Assembly: GCA_015680905.1 (NCBI GenBank)
Contig: CM027385.1
Location: 28,526,501 to 28,590,500, forward strand
Length of the DNA stretch: 64,000 nucleotides
DNA from: Coptis chinensis
Taxonomy: Eukaryota > Streptophyta > Magnoliopsida > Ranunculales > Ranunculaceae
Reading direction: 5' to 3'
Shown: one piece after another, positions 10,385 through 21,637 of the stretch
How the letters are laid out: every line of letters begins with the position of its first letter
Position numbering within the stretch: position 1 is the stretch's first letter
Program-made: the position numbers and the translations under genes
The notes under the pieces: model-generated
Seen by the model: only the letters and a program-made list of their open reading frames with translations
What the model was told of the DNA's origin: nothing
Database searches by the model: none

Positions 10385-11669
10385 CGATTATCTTTCTCCG
10401 CGCCCGGTTCCATTCATAGTACTGATTCTTATCCAGAATGTCCATTAGATATTGCATTTGTGATCTCCCACTCCTTCCATCACGTCTCAACTTTGCACGA
10501 TGATTGCATATTTGTTGCTTTGTGCTTTTGTTGTTAGGATCACGCTCCTTGATGACATTAAGTATCTGACTTGGCCTAACACCATTTTTAGTCATCTCAA
10601 ACGAAACTTGCCTTTCCGCATTTGTTAATCTACCAGCATAAGAATGACCTTCTAAGTAGGTCGCCAACGGATGGTTATGGCGACCACAATCAACGCTTAC
10701 TTTCCATCTGTCTTCAGGCCCAGATAAATGAATCCCCTTGAGCAAGAAAGGACAATCACATCTCTTTGTACAAGTCTTTCTCTTTTGTTGTTTTTTCTTT
10801 TCTCTGTAGTTTTCATTAGCTATTTTTTCTTTTTCTTGATTTTCATTCACTTTCTTTTTGGGTCAATATATTCCATACCTCTCACAAGCAAGCAACAATC
10901 TGAGTGTCCTTCTTGAATGAGCATAATCAGATTTCTTTATCACTACAATACACCCTCATTCTTTCCCTGTATCTCTAGCCCATGTAAGAAGATTGTTGTG
11001 ACTTTCAAAAACCTATATTCAAGTCAAAATATATAACCAATTATCAATATACGAGATAACAATGGTTTAGAACAATATTAGAATAGCAAAAAGCTAGCTA
11101 GATTTACCAGGTCAGTGGTGAATTGTTCAGTGAGATCAACTTCATTTTGTTCACTCGGATTAACATTCTTGCCCGGCATATACTATAGCAATGGCGTTAA
11201 CATTTAATTAGTTCAAAGAATTTAAAATTAAATGAATATATGTTGTGAGAATTTGAAGATTAATTATAAAATACCCAAGAATTAGTAAAGTCGTCAAAGT
11301 AATCAAAGCTCAGCAAGTCAAGTTCCACTCCTTCGATATTTATTGGATCCTATCAGCACATGTAGTCATTATTTTCACTCAAACAGAAAGGATATCACTT
11401 GACCGTGTCTACTAATAGTGGACGACTCTTACAAAAAATATTTGGCCCAATTACAAAAAATAGTTGGACAATTTAGGTTTAAAAAGAATAAAAAAGATAA
11501 GGCATACCTGTGAAACATGATCATTTATAGAGGTTCTCACACAGAATAGTATTGGTTCGACAGTCGAAATCGACATTTTGTTCATCATTTCACTATCAAT
11601 AGAGTAAGAATAAGGAGAGGGTTCCGATCTCAATCCAATTCCATTGGTTTCTTTTTCATTCTCATCCAC
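10284..11669 (-). pseudogene. N-terminal exons and FAR1-like DNA-binding region of the MULE pseudogene
   Basis: Four exons can be modelled, all joined in phase 0 with GT..AG introns: 11669-11508 (MDENEKETNG..NDHVSQ), 11349-11275 (DPINIEGVELDLL..), 11182-11108 (YMPGKNVNPSEQ..) and from 11012 on. The last begins VFESHNNLLTWARDTGKE, then a TGA at 10956-10958, VIKKSDYA and LLLACERYG, a TGA at 10863-10865, then a long open stretch with RKTCTKRCDCPF and RHNHPLATYLEGHSYAGRL. The C..CDCPF..H.H pattern is that of FAR1/WRKY-GCM1-like DNA-binding domains. Kept splice sites show this was a spliced gene before it decayed, not a retrocopy. Confidence 0.7.
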
Positions 11670-11799
11670 TTTTCTACAGTCTATAAGATGGAGGTTTTAG
11701 TCCAAAACTTAAACTTTGATAAGGTCTTGACAGATAAGGGAAAATAGAGGGAAGAAAATGCATTTAAGGAAAAAGTGAAAGAAAAGAGAGGGAAGATGT

Positions 11800-13059
11800 T
11801 GATAGGGTTATATACTAAAAGCCTTACTTTTGTATTAACTCTAATTCTTTATATTTTGAATGAGAATCATATGGGCAAATGTTATCCATATTAGTTATAT
11901 GCATGTGTCTAATACTTTATGTTGTAGATGATATAGTGTGGACACACAGAAGATCATATCATCAGTACCTTATAAAATATAAGTAATCGTTCACAACCTA
12001 AATGGATTTGGACAAACCATTGGTACGGTTGTAGTATAATCTGGTATTAGTATATCTTGACTATAGGATTACACTAGTACACTTTGTGTGTATTGAACAG
12101 GACCAAGTGAGGTTATTTCTCTTTATACTGACTATATAGGAGAACAAACGCCTCTATTATTATGGATGTTTGTCCTCTTAATCCAGATATAATAACGGAC
12201 ACTTACGTGCATTGTACATTGCTTTAAATCATCAATGAGTGAGATTCATTTATGAATCAACAAACTCGATGGATTGGGTAATGACATTGTATGTAAGGTG
12301 TGCTGTTGATTATAGAAGGAATCCATGTCCCGCAAGAAGTCGGGCTGATGATGTCCCCTTGAGGAGCTCATAAAGATTGTCATGTAAACCCTACAGGTGG
12401 ATTTGATCCGACATGACAATGAGGTTGAGTGATACTACTCAAGGACATAAGAAGTTGATTAATGTAGTTGTCAGTAACTTGACTTAATCAACGGGCATTC
12501 AATATCTTAAACACGGGGAGATCAACGAGCATATAATATGGAGCCCATAAACACTAACACGTAATTTGGGATTAGGGCGATAGTGCAACAATGGCCTTTA
12601 GTGGAATAAGCCATTTGTTGATGGACTTGGGTCGTGTGTTTTGTGTGAACATGGGAAACCCAAGTCCATCAGGAGGCCCAACCCTAATTTCTCCTCATGG
12701 TCCCTGTTGTAGCCTATATAAAGGAAACCTCTTTCTCTGGCCGACTTCTACACAAGAAAAATCAAGGTTTTACTTAAGAAAAATAGATCCAGAAACTGGA
12801 TCCATTTTTGAGAGTGATAGAGGCCAAGTGAGAAAGGAGAGGTTGGAAGATCTTTGCCCACACAACGTCCACTCTGTGCATAGGAATACAACAGAAGATC
12901 AAAAGGTTGTTGATTTCATAGCTATTGGATTCTCAGAGATATCAAGAAGCCGAATTTACAAGTATGTTTTTCAATCCAAAATCGTGAGAACCATTAATTC
13001 CGCTGCGCGTGGTTTTCACGATTTGTAGAAATATTCATTATGAAATAATGGTTCCTACA
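11800..13059 (+). repeat. Solo LTR, probably Ty1/copia type
   Basis: A 1260-bp unit starting TGATAGGGTTATA and ending GGTTCCTACA (TG..CA), flanked by GATGT (11795-11799) and GATGC (13060-13064), a 5-bp target duplication with one transition. It holds a TATA box and no coding region. No primer site or element interior follows, so it is a solo LTR left by recombination between two LTRs. A 145-residue open frame at 12591-13028 lies in its transcribed region and is most likely chance. Assignment to copia is from the general look of the ends and is tentative. Confidence 0.75.
12714..12724 (+). promoter_or_regulatory. TATA box of the solo LTR
   Basis: CTATATAAAGG about 345 bases before the LTR's 3' end; sets the orientation as plus. 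Confidence 0.6.
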
Positions 13060-14833
13060 GATGCGACATGGGGTGAACATATAGAGAATCACGTTTTTTG
13101 TATATTTTTTCTGTTGGACAAGAATGTCATTTTATTTTTTTTAAGTATGGTGAACTTATCGATAATAGGGGGGGGGGGTAAATATTAACACCATTTTTTA
13201 TTGTTGCTATCTCCTTTGCTATAATATAGCGTTACACTCTGCATCATAGTTGTTTATAGTGCCAAACCCTTTTAAAATGGATCCCTAACTAGCAGCTTAG
13301 ATTTGTTTCTTTTTTAATATAATAATGGTGCCTCCTTTACCTAGATTTCCATATTATATTTATATTGACTTCCAATAATTTTGACTATGGTGTGGCTAAA
13401 GAATGCAAATTTCTAGCTTTCGCAACTCTTTCAATGTGTTGCTTATTGCCAAGGTCAAAATATTAGATGTAGAAAACCAACAAGGTTTTGAAATCGTAGT
13501 ACACCTAATATTCTGCCAAAGCCACTCCTGTATGAGGATTGAGGAGCGAGACACTATAGTGTAGCAGGTGAATCGGCTGTTTTGACTACCACAATAGTGT
13601 ATTTCAACACCCTATTTTTGTGGAAAGTACGTAGTCACTATTTGAGCCACACTAGATTCTTTTTGCCTAATAGCTACATAAACATATATTCGTATTCACA
13701 TAATAGGATTCAATGAATCCCAAACTTGAAAGAAATTGTTTTATTCTCAACTGACGCATCGCTTGCTAAGTAGTAGAACAAATGGAGCTATGTAAGTCCT
13801 TCTAATTATTAAAAAAGGTTGGGGCTAACTCTGATAGTTTTATCATGCACAAGCAAATAATTGATTATTTCAAATTAGTCGGTTTGCTAAGTGTTTGTTT
13901 CAATGTCTCACTATGTCGATTATCTGTGGAGAGGCAATCAAGGGAGGCTTTCTCTTTAAATATGTTGCTGGAATGCTTTCGATCATGTTAGAATTTATTT
14001 ATTACTTTTTTATTTTTAATGTTCTTTTGATCCATATTTTGTTGGGTTTTAATGATTGGATCATTAGTTGAAGATATAAAAACTTGAAAAAGAATGTCAT
14101 GCACATTACTCTCTAAACATTTTATGAGTTGCACAAATCTCAATTATATTATGGATGACATATAGTTTTCATGTTGTAAATGTGGAATGGAATGACTTTA
14201 AGTTGAGAATTCTTTAAGTAGTAGGTACCTGCATGCTTTGAGCAATATTTTAAACTTGGGATTTGTATGTGCATATTTTTTTTGGAAAAACCTTCTATGC
14301 TTGAGGGTACTGCGCTATAATTAGATATGAATCTGTAGAGATTTTGCATCTGCGGGATCTGTTGGCTAGGCATTGGCATAGTTATTACCCATAAAAAATA
14401 GTATTAAGTTAAAGTCACATAACCATGCGGCCTAGGTTGGGTAGTCCTTATGCTATAATGCTATTTATGAGATGGAAAAGTACACCATAAAGGTTGGGCA
14501 TTAAGTTTTTTCCTGTATGTAGTTATTTAAATATATGGGAAAGTTTGTACAGGTGTTTTGTATTTTCTTCCCAGTGTGGGGATTGAGAATTTATATATAG
14601 GCACCTCATTAGTCCTTGCTGGTTTAGGTTACTTCAATGTCACCTTATTATTATTTTTTGCCAAAACTTTGTTTGAGCCGCAAGGCGAGAAAGAGGATAC
14701 ATATTGTTGTATTTGTTGTTGAAGGACGTATCATAGCTACTAGAAGTTGTAGCTTATATCCAATAAATATATGAAAGGTTCACTTCTACTTGGGCGTATG
14801 AAGAACACGGTCATCCTTGCTCTCGAAAACCTT
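13060..14833. other. Intergenic stretch between solo LTR and CACTA elements
   Basis: AT-rich, with no supported gene. It contains a run of 11 G at 13168-13178. I see nothing else definite. Confidence 0.5.
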
Positions 14834-15119
14834 AACCACAAGAAAAAAAGGCTTTATATCACTGTTAAAAACAGTGACAAAAGTCATTTGTCACTGTTTT
14901 TTTGTCACTATTTTTTTTTTCAAAACCGTGACGGAGTGGGGGTCATTTATTTTTTTCCCAAAATCGTCACAAATATTTGTTCCAGACTAGTCTCTCTCAG
15001 CTATTAAAAACGGTAACAACTGCTCAAAAATCGTCACAAAAAAACTTATCTTTTGTGATAGTTCTGGCAAAACCGTGATAAATGTTATAATTTTTTTCAA
15101 AAAAAAAAAACCTGTATAT

Positions 15120-16300
15120 ATTTGAAACAGACACTTCACATTGAATTGGATGTGCAACAAATATACACCTGAAATATAATCCATTAAAATTCAAATAACA
15201 TTTGTAAATGCTAACTCCATTGAACATTCCAATAGCAAAAATAAACATAAGACTTAGGTAATCAATAAATAAGTACTTAATAATATACAAATGAATGGAT
15301 TAGGAAAGAATTGTAACCAAGTCACATTCACGTCAAATACTCATGATTAGTCTTCGTCATAGTTTGAAAGACATTCTTAGAGGCACCGAACAAACTAAGA
15401 GCTTTGACATCTATCCGAGGTAGAAGTCTTCTTGCTGGCTAGAAAGTTTCTTGATCTGCAAAAGTTAAAACTATAAGAAATAAAAAATAAAAACTAGCTA
15501 ATGAACTAAAAGATCAAAACAAGGCTTGGGCAGCTACCACACTACAGTACTAGGTCATCTTCATTGAATACCTAGCGACCATTGTTGATCCCACCAAATC
15601 TTAAAAATACTAAAGATAAAGTGAATGACAAAAAAATTATTTACCTGACTTTAATGATTATTCCAGTAAAGAGAACCGCAAAACAAATAAAATCCATATA
15701 ACAATTGCTTATAATCTTGAGTGAATAAGAAAATAGGGTTGTACAAAGTCAGATAACAACATTTGTAAAAGTTGGACATGGGGGATCCTTAATTAACCAT
15801 AGAACAAAGATGAAACCTCACCAAGGACCAAACACGGTGTTCAACAATAGCCCACAGTGTACCATCACACCTACCATCTACAAAAGCCATACCAGATGTA
15901 TCTTTTGCCGCTTGGTTATGTGCTTGCAACATCGGAACATCAGTGAGCTTGAAGTTCTTGTGCAACAACAATAGCTTGAGCATTAGCCATTGCACAAAAA
16001 AAGGTGCTAAAGGACTTTAACAAGTTCCAAACCTTTAATTAGCATAGAAGAGAAAAAGTGTTCAGTCGTCGCACAGTTAACATAAATATAATTTCGAATC
16101 AACCGTTTTATCAACAGACAAAGACATTTAGTAGCAAACCACGACACACGACAAAATATGAATACAACAGATAAGTAATTTTACCTCATACATGCATAGC
16201 TTGTCACTTTCTACAAGAATTAGAAGGTTGATTGTTCCCAAAAAAAAAAAACTGCAAATAGATGGACAAAGAAGAAAACCAAATTATACCGACAAACTAA
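15120..16300. other. Interior of the outer CACTA element, left arm
   Basis: After the subterminal repeats, 15120-15290 resembles 16700-16850 of the inner element (both with CACATTGAATTGGA), showing the two elements are related. Reverse-strand stretches at 15995-15789 (LTDVPMLQAHNQAAKDTSG..) and about 15450-15330 look exon-like and could be captured gene pieces, but I do not recognise them. The rest shows no feature. Confidence 0.35.
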
Positions 16301-16377
16301 GTTATAGCACTTGAGAGTTCGGTAAGTAAAAGATATCCAAGTTTGTGTCAGCAATTTACACTACATCTCAATGTTTT

Positions 16378-18486
16378 CACTACAAGAAAAAAAGGCTTTA
16401 TATCAATGTTAAAAACAGTGACAAAAAGTCTTTTGTCTTTTTTTTTTTTTCCAAAATCGTGATGGAGTGGGGGTCATTTATTTTTTTCCCAAAATCGTCA
16501 CAAATATTTGTTCTAGATAAACCTATATCCACTATATAAAACAGTAACAAAAACTTAAAAACCGTCACAAAAAATCAAATAATTTGTGATGCTTTTAACA
16601 AAACAGTAATGTAATCATCCTATAACCATCATATAAAGGAAACCTAGTCATGACAGTTTTCTTAAAACTGTGATAAATATACTTTTTTTTTTCAAAAAAA
16701 AAAAATAGTGAATACATGCAAAACAAAAAACTACATCATATTCCACATTGAATTGGACCTGCACTGATAATCTTTTTTCTAAACAAACATAATCCATTAA
16801 GTTTCAAAATAGTATTCACAAACACTTATTCTATTGAAACTTTACAAACCAAGATAGACTTGGATGACCGATGAGACCATATTTAACATAGTTGGTGAGC
16901 CAATTCCCTAAAATCCAGGCTGAGGCATTATCATTCCTCTTATCCCAAACATCATACCCGTACTATTTGCACCAGGTAGCATAAAACGCCACGATTTTTT
17001 GCAAGACCCAGGAGTAGCCATGCCAGAATGTTGAATGTTTTTATTAGGAAGCATTATTTGATTGTATGGTTGCATCTTTTGACTTTCATTATTCGATACC
17101 GACGCTGGTCGCAGCACACCATATCTTTGAGCATCCCTTATATATGATAAACAACTAGTGGTAAGCATGAATGAACAAAATTAAGGGTGACAAAGAAATT
17201 TGATAGCTATCTAACAAACCTGGAAGAGGTATTGAATGCAACAGATGGTGGTGACAAACTATTTTCATGGATAATGGCAGCAGTAAATCCTTGTATTAGA
17301 TGGAGTTTGCACTAGATGTACGATGTACTGGTGGAGTAGGACCCTGGTTTGAGATAGGCAATCCACTAGTATGAGAACCTTTATATGCAAGGTATGTAGT
17401 TAGGTCACAAAGATCAAGAGACCTTCATTAAATCAAATAAAAGACTCAATATGGATATATATAGTCCAAAGAGACTTCAATCAACATACAAAATAATACC
17501 CCAATGAGATTTAGTAAATATTGATAAAAGATAAATGAGTAGACAAATTCTAGCATCTTGATTCCAAATTCATGGAATAGTACACAAACACAAGGACTTG
17601 CGTTAAAATTACTCAGATCAAGTTATTTGGGCAGGACTTGGGAAAGAGCAACAATATGAGAATTGTAAATTGGTACAAGTTTAGTCCCCTATTTATCATT
17701 CTTCAGAAGAAATAGAAGGAAACAAAACAAAACAAAAATTAGTAAATAGATAAATCAATAAATCAAAATTTCAAACTAGCATCTACTCAGTAAAGTTTGA
17801 GAAGTTTAATTAACCAAAACAAGAACAAACTAGCATAAAAAGAGTAACCTTGCCATTTTATCCACGGGTGTGTGGAGAAATCAGGGAGATAGATCGAACA
17901 GAAGCTGGGAAGTGAAAACCCTAGTGACAAACGATTTTCTAGAAGTTGAAATTGGGGAGAAATTAGGGAGTTTCAGTGAGACTATTTTTGGAGTTCCTAA
18001 CCAACCAAAATTTTCTTTATGAAATTGGAGTGAAGAGAGAGTCGTGGGTGTTCGAACCTTTTTTTTTTCTTGTTTTTCATTTTGTGTAGAGGAGAGCACA
18101 TACGGTACGGGCTGGAAGTGTTTGAAGGAAGCATGAATCTGAACGTGGGCTCACTGGGCTGTGTTTGTGACTTTGTGTATCTAAGCAGTTATTTTTTAGT
18201 GGAGTTGTGGTGCACTGGACTGAAAACTAAATGGGTCATATACTCATATGAGACTGTGACATAAAGTGGGGAGTATCAAACTGTTTTGGGAGAATATTCA
18301 CAAATAATCCGCAATACATGAACCTTTCCTAGAAAAAAGAATTTGTCACGGTTCTAGATCCGACAATCACAAAAAATATTTCAAAACAGTCACAAAAGCC
18401 CTTTTCTACCATTTGTGACTATTTCGAACAAAACAGTCACAAATAAGATTTTAAAACAGTCACCAAAACCCTTTTTTCTACTAGTG
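16378..18486. mobile_element. Inner CACTA-type transposon (non-autonomous)
   Basis: The left end CACTACAAGAAAAAAAGGC is perfect at 16378. The right end at 18486 reads CACTAGTAGAAAAAAGGG on the reverse strand. Subterminal repeats (ACAGTGACAAA types) lie at 16400-16680 and 18290-18480. The 3-bp flanks are TTT and AAT and do not match. The TTT left flank does match the TTT right of 19657, so the true pairing may be 16378 with 19657. It carries a fragment that looks like a captured EAF1-type gene. No transposase. Confidence 0.6.
16862..17360 (-). pseudogene. Captured fragment of an EAF1-like (chromatin/NuA4-type) host gene
   Basis: On the reverse strand, 17136-16862 encodes DAQRYGVLRPASVSNN, MQPYNQIMLPNK, RFMLPGANSTGMMFGIRGM and MPQPGF, then a TAG and GIGSPTMLNMVSS in the same frame. 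From memory this Met/Pro/Gly/Asn-rich string resembles the C-terminal region of plant EAF1 (VID21-like) proteins. A likely preceding exon (about 17360-17220, LPISNQGPTPPVHRTSSANS) ends at a GT donor, and a 83-bp intron (17219-17137) ends in AG. An intron kept inside a transposon argues for DNA-level capture. The gene assignment rests on my recall and needs a search. Confidence 0.45.
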
Positions 18487-19928
18487 AATTGCTTGATTAT
18501 TTAAGAAGAAATTATCACCGCCCATGCCTAAAGTTAATCTGAAAGCACCCATAATCCCTTAATGACACAGTCAAATGATTCACAAGCTAACATGCGTGCA
18601 GACTTACAGATGAAAAGAAACCAAAGACTAAAAAGATGAGCAGAAATTTGAACAGACTTGACCAAGATAGATGGTAGCTTTAACACCTCTCTCAAAGCAA
18701 TTGATCTATGATATCAAATCATAAACGAATTAACAATCTATGGAAAGAAACTTGGGAGAGTAGAATCAATAACAAACGATCAATTAAAAGAATTAAGAAC
18801 TGAACAATGACTGGATCTAGTTATTAACGAGATAGCTAATTATGACTGGTCTATAGTATTTAGTCCTCTTTGATAATTTAACTAACTATTATAAGATAAT
18901 TGTGAATTTCCTAACAAAATCAGATGAGAACCCATACCTTGGTCGATTAAAGGGGATATTGTCGTTTGAGAGGTAGAATAGGTGTGAACACGTAAAAATC
19001 ATATGCAAAATTCGCCTGTTCTCGAAAGACAATTCGCATAGAACTCAAAATACGAAAACTTTTTAGTTCAAAATCGAAGAGAGGGATGAGAAGGAAGAGC
19101 CAATGAACACTGAATAAGGACTTTGACACAGTTATTGGAAACCTAACGGCCGAAGTTAAGAGAGAGAGAGTCATGGGATATCGAGCATTTTTTTTGGTAG
19201 AGGCACTTGCTTGGAAGTGTTTCTGGAGGTGTTGGAAGAATGGGGAAACCGAGCACTAGGTTTCTAACTACTTTTACTTAGTGGGCTCTTGCAGTTTTTT
19301 TTTGTGGTAACTTCGGCTCTTGCAGTTGGGGGAGCGAAAAAATACCTGGGTTTTCAGGACTGTCACATAAAGTCTGGGAATATGTAACTATTTTTCGAGA
19401 CCAGTCACAAATTATACTCCACAACCTAGAAACAACCATTTGTCACACTTCTAGATATGACAGTCACAAATAGTTCTCCACACATAGACACCTTCTTTAG
19501 AAAAAAAAACCATTTGTGACCGTTTCGAAAATGCATGTCACAAAAAACTTCTTAAAACAGTCACACAAACCCTTTTCTGCCATTTGTGATTGTTTCGAAT
19601 AGAATAGCCACAAATAACATTTTAAAACAGTCACAAAAAGCCTTTTTTCTACTATTGTTTCTATGCAAAGCATTCAAGATTATATGTGAAGTGTGCAATT
19701 GATTTTTCTTTTTGTTATGTTTTTTCATTATGATTTCATTCTTACTTCGTTATATTCATTTATGTTGTATTGTAGGTACTCTATTAATTGGTCAACAAGC
19801 ATATTAGAAGAATTCGTATAGGAGTTATTTCGACCATTAAAAGAATAGTTTTGGTAATAGTTTATCCTAATATGCCTTTCGCGAAATCAATTACAACTTT
19901 ACAAGGTAAATTTTTATTGATTTTATAT

Positions 19929-20055
19929 ATGAATAGATGTCTTGACGATTTGTCATACACCTTACTTTTCGAATTGCTTAGGATATTTCATACATGAATA
20001 GATGTCTTGATGATTTGTCGTCTACCTTACTTTTCAAATTTCTTAGGATATTTCA
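19929..20055. repeat. 65-bp tandem duplication
   Basis: Two copies, starting at 19929 and 19994, each beginning ATGAATAGATGTCTTGA and containing CTTAGGATATTTCA; a few differences between them. It sits in the short unassigned gap 19658-20117, which shows nothing else. Confidence 0.8.
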
Positions 20056-20117
20056 CTATTAACAGTTGCATTTAAGAGTTCAAGTGCTTACCGTTTATAT
20101 ATTTATTAGCATATTCT

Positions 20118-20423
20118 TTATTGATAAAATGCTTTCAAATTGCTTACATTTTGAGGCTTTGATAATACTTCATCTTCTGCAGTTTTCAAGTAATAAGCCT
20201 CATTAACCCCTAATTTATGAATGATGTAAGGCCCTTCCCAGGTTACTGCTAGTTTGCCTGCCCCTTTCTCTTTAATTGCTTGAGTGACCATTTTCAAGAC
20301 CAAATCACCTTCCTGAAAATGTCTTTCTCTTACTTTCTTGTTGAAAGTTTTTTTGAGCTGCCGATGGTATGTGTCGAGCTTTAATCTTGCTTGATCTTTT
20401 TTTCCTAGAGATTGAGGACTCAT
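20118..20423 (-). pseudogene. Integrase C-terminal (GPY/F-like) module of element T
   Basis: A 101-residue frame: QARLKLDTYHRQLKKTFNKK, FQEGDLVLKMV, WEGPYIIHKLG and YYLKTAEDE, ending with NLKAFYQ. WEGPYIV-type sequence followed by the G.Y.L pattern and a final LK.FY is the usual end of gypsy integrases. It is separated from the core by a stop near 20420. Confidence 0.75.
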
Positions 20424-20990
20424 GCTGCCATTACTTTATCATTTTGGCCAATTATTAAGACTTTAGTTCTGGATGTTGATACCACCATTTCTGATAGAGT
20501 TACTGCTTCCATGTCATAAGCTAATGTGAAAGGAGATTCACCAGTGGCAGTTCGTGGTGTCGTTCTATAAGCCTGTAGAATGCTATTTTGTTCATCCACC
20601 CAGAGACCTTTCTTGTCTTCTAGTTTCTTTTTCATGTTATCCATTATAGTTTTGTTTGTTGCTTCTGCCTGGCCATTTCCTTGTGCATAATACGGTGCCG
20701 ATGTAAAATGCTTCACCTTATATTATTCTAAGAAGGCTCTAACTTTTCCTCCCTTGAACTGGGGACCATTATATGATATAATAGCATGAGGCAAACCATA
20801 TCGGCATATTACTCTTTCGAACAAAAAATTTATGACATCTTCTTCCTTCACATGCTACAATGCTATGGCTTCCACCCATTTTGTAAAATAATCTATTATT
20901 GAAAGAATGCACCTTCTTTTGCCTCGACCAGGCACCATAGGCCCTACGATATCCATGCCCTATAGTGCAAATGGCCATGGATTCGATACG
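20420..20990 (-). pseudogene. Integrase core of element T
   Basis: The catalytic core is readable with stops: first Asp in GMDIVGPM (about 20943-20956), LSIIDYFTKWVEAIAL, and Glu in YYAQGNGQAEATNKT (20716-20420 frame). The second catalytic Asp is changed: IISYNGPQF stands where IISDNGPQF is expected (D to Y). In-frame stops lie just before GMDIVGP, after VEAIAL and before YKVKHF. The zinc-binding N-terminus is missing, probably removed with RT/RNase H by the same deletion. Confidence 0.75.
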
Positions 20991-21039
20991 CAGTGCAGCT
21001 CTTCCAAGAACTTTCCAAGAAATTATGTAGTGTCTTGTC

Positions 21040-21604
21040 TATTTTCTTTCAACATACCTTTAACAGTTACGAAATTACACTTCTCAGATTTTGATTGGTC
21101 TCCCTTGATTTTGTGTAATCCGTATGCTATTGGGAATCAGATGTCTTGATAGAAAGTACTTGGCACGGTACGCATGTCGTGAATCCACTTCCTTCCTAAG
21201 ATTGCATTGTGATTGGAATGATGCTTGATAACTATGAACTTTGTCATCACAGTTTGAGGTCTATCTTGAACTGGCAATTTGATCTCCTCTACTGGCTTCG
21301 TGGAGCTTTCGTTAAATTAATACAGATTGAACTGTAGGGCTTTTAGATGCGATTCATTAAGACTGATGCCCGTAAAAGCTCTCCAGAATAGAATGTTAAC
21401 CGAGCTACCACAATCCACCAAGACCTTTTGAATGTTATATCCTGATATTTGTATCGTGATTAACAAGGCATTATCATGTGGCAACCTAACCTTTGACAAG
21501 TCGTCAGGTACGAACAATATTGCTACTGGTATACTTACCGACACCATACTCTGATTTATGGGGATGGGCTCGACATTGACTTCGAGAACTTCTTTTACTG
21601 TCAA
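21040..21604 (-). pseudogene. Aspartic protease region of element T
   Basis: The frame 21604-21317 includes LPHDNALLITIQISGYNIQ and VLVDCGSSVNILFWRAF; DCGSS replaces the usual D-T/S-G-S active site. After a stop the alignment goes on with KPVEEIKLPV, FIVIKHHSNHNAILGRKWI and KCNFVTVKGM, the usual end of this protease region. The next recognisable sequence is already integrase. Confidence 0.7.
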
Positions 21605-21637
21605 TATCTTTCTTATTTTGTCTCGGATAATTTTTTT

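Larger units (their letters stand above)
8374..11669 (-). mobile_element. Decayed Mutator-like (MULE) gene: FAR1-like, transposase, AT-hook, OTU
   Basis: Read right to left, the reverse strand carries in order a multi-exon N-terminus, a FAR1-like zinc/DNA-binding region, a MULE transposase core, a C-terminal transposase region, an RGRPKG-type AT-hook and an OTU-like cysteine protease domain. This order is known for plant MULE-derived proteins often annotated as FAR1-related or OTU-containing. In-frame stops (10956-10958, 10863-10865), frameshifts near 10384, 9740, 9426 and 9020, and a changed catalytic Asp show it is dead. I could not identify terminal inverted repeats, so the ends given are those of the coding remnant only. 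Confidence 0.8.
14834..19657. mobile_element. Outer CACTA-type transposon (non-autonomous, compound)
   Basis: The left end (AACCACAAGAAAAAAAGGC) is a mutated CACTACAAGAAA end. The right end reads, on the reverse strand, CAATAGTAGAAAAAAGGC, a mutated CACTAGTAG end. Both are followed by many short direct and inverted subterminal repeats of the form AACAGTGACAAA / TTTGTCACTGTT, typical of plant CACTA elements. The flanks are CTT and TTT, compatible with a 3-bp duplication after one transition. No transposase sequence is visible. A second, very similar pair of ends lies inside. Which left end pairs with which right end is ambiguous. Confidence 0.65.

Noticed and set aside
12591-13028. 145-residue open frame in the solo LTR
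   Set aside because: Lies across the TATA box and downstream transcribed part of an LTR, has no domain I recognise, and the LTR ends explain the sequence.
14149-14379. 76-residue reverse-strand frame (MPMPSQQIPQMQN...)
   Set aside because: No family recognised, no supporting context; may be chance or a short exon remnant.
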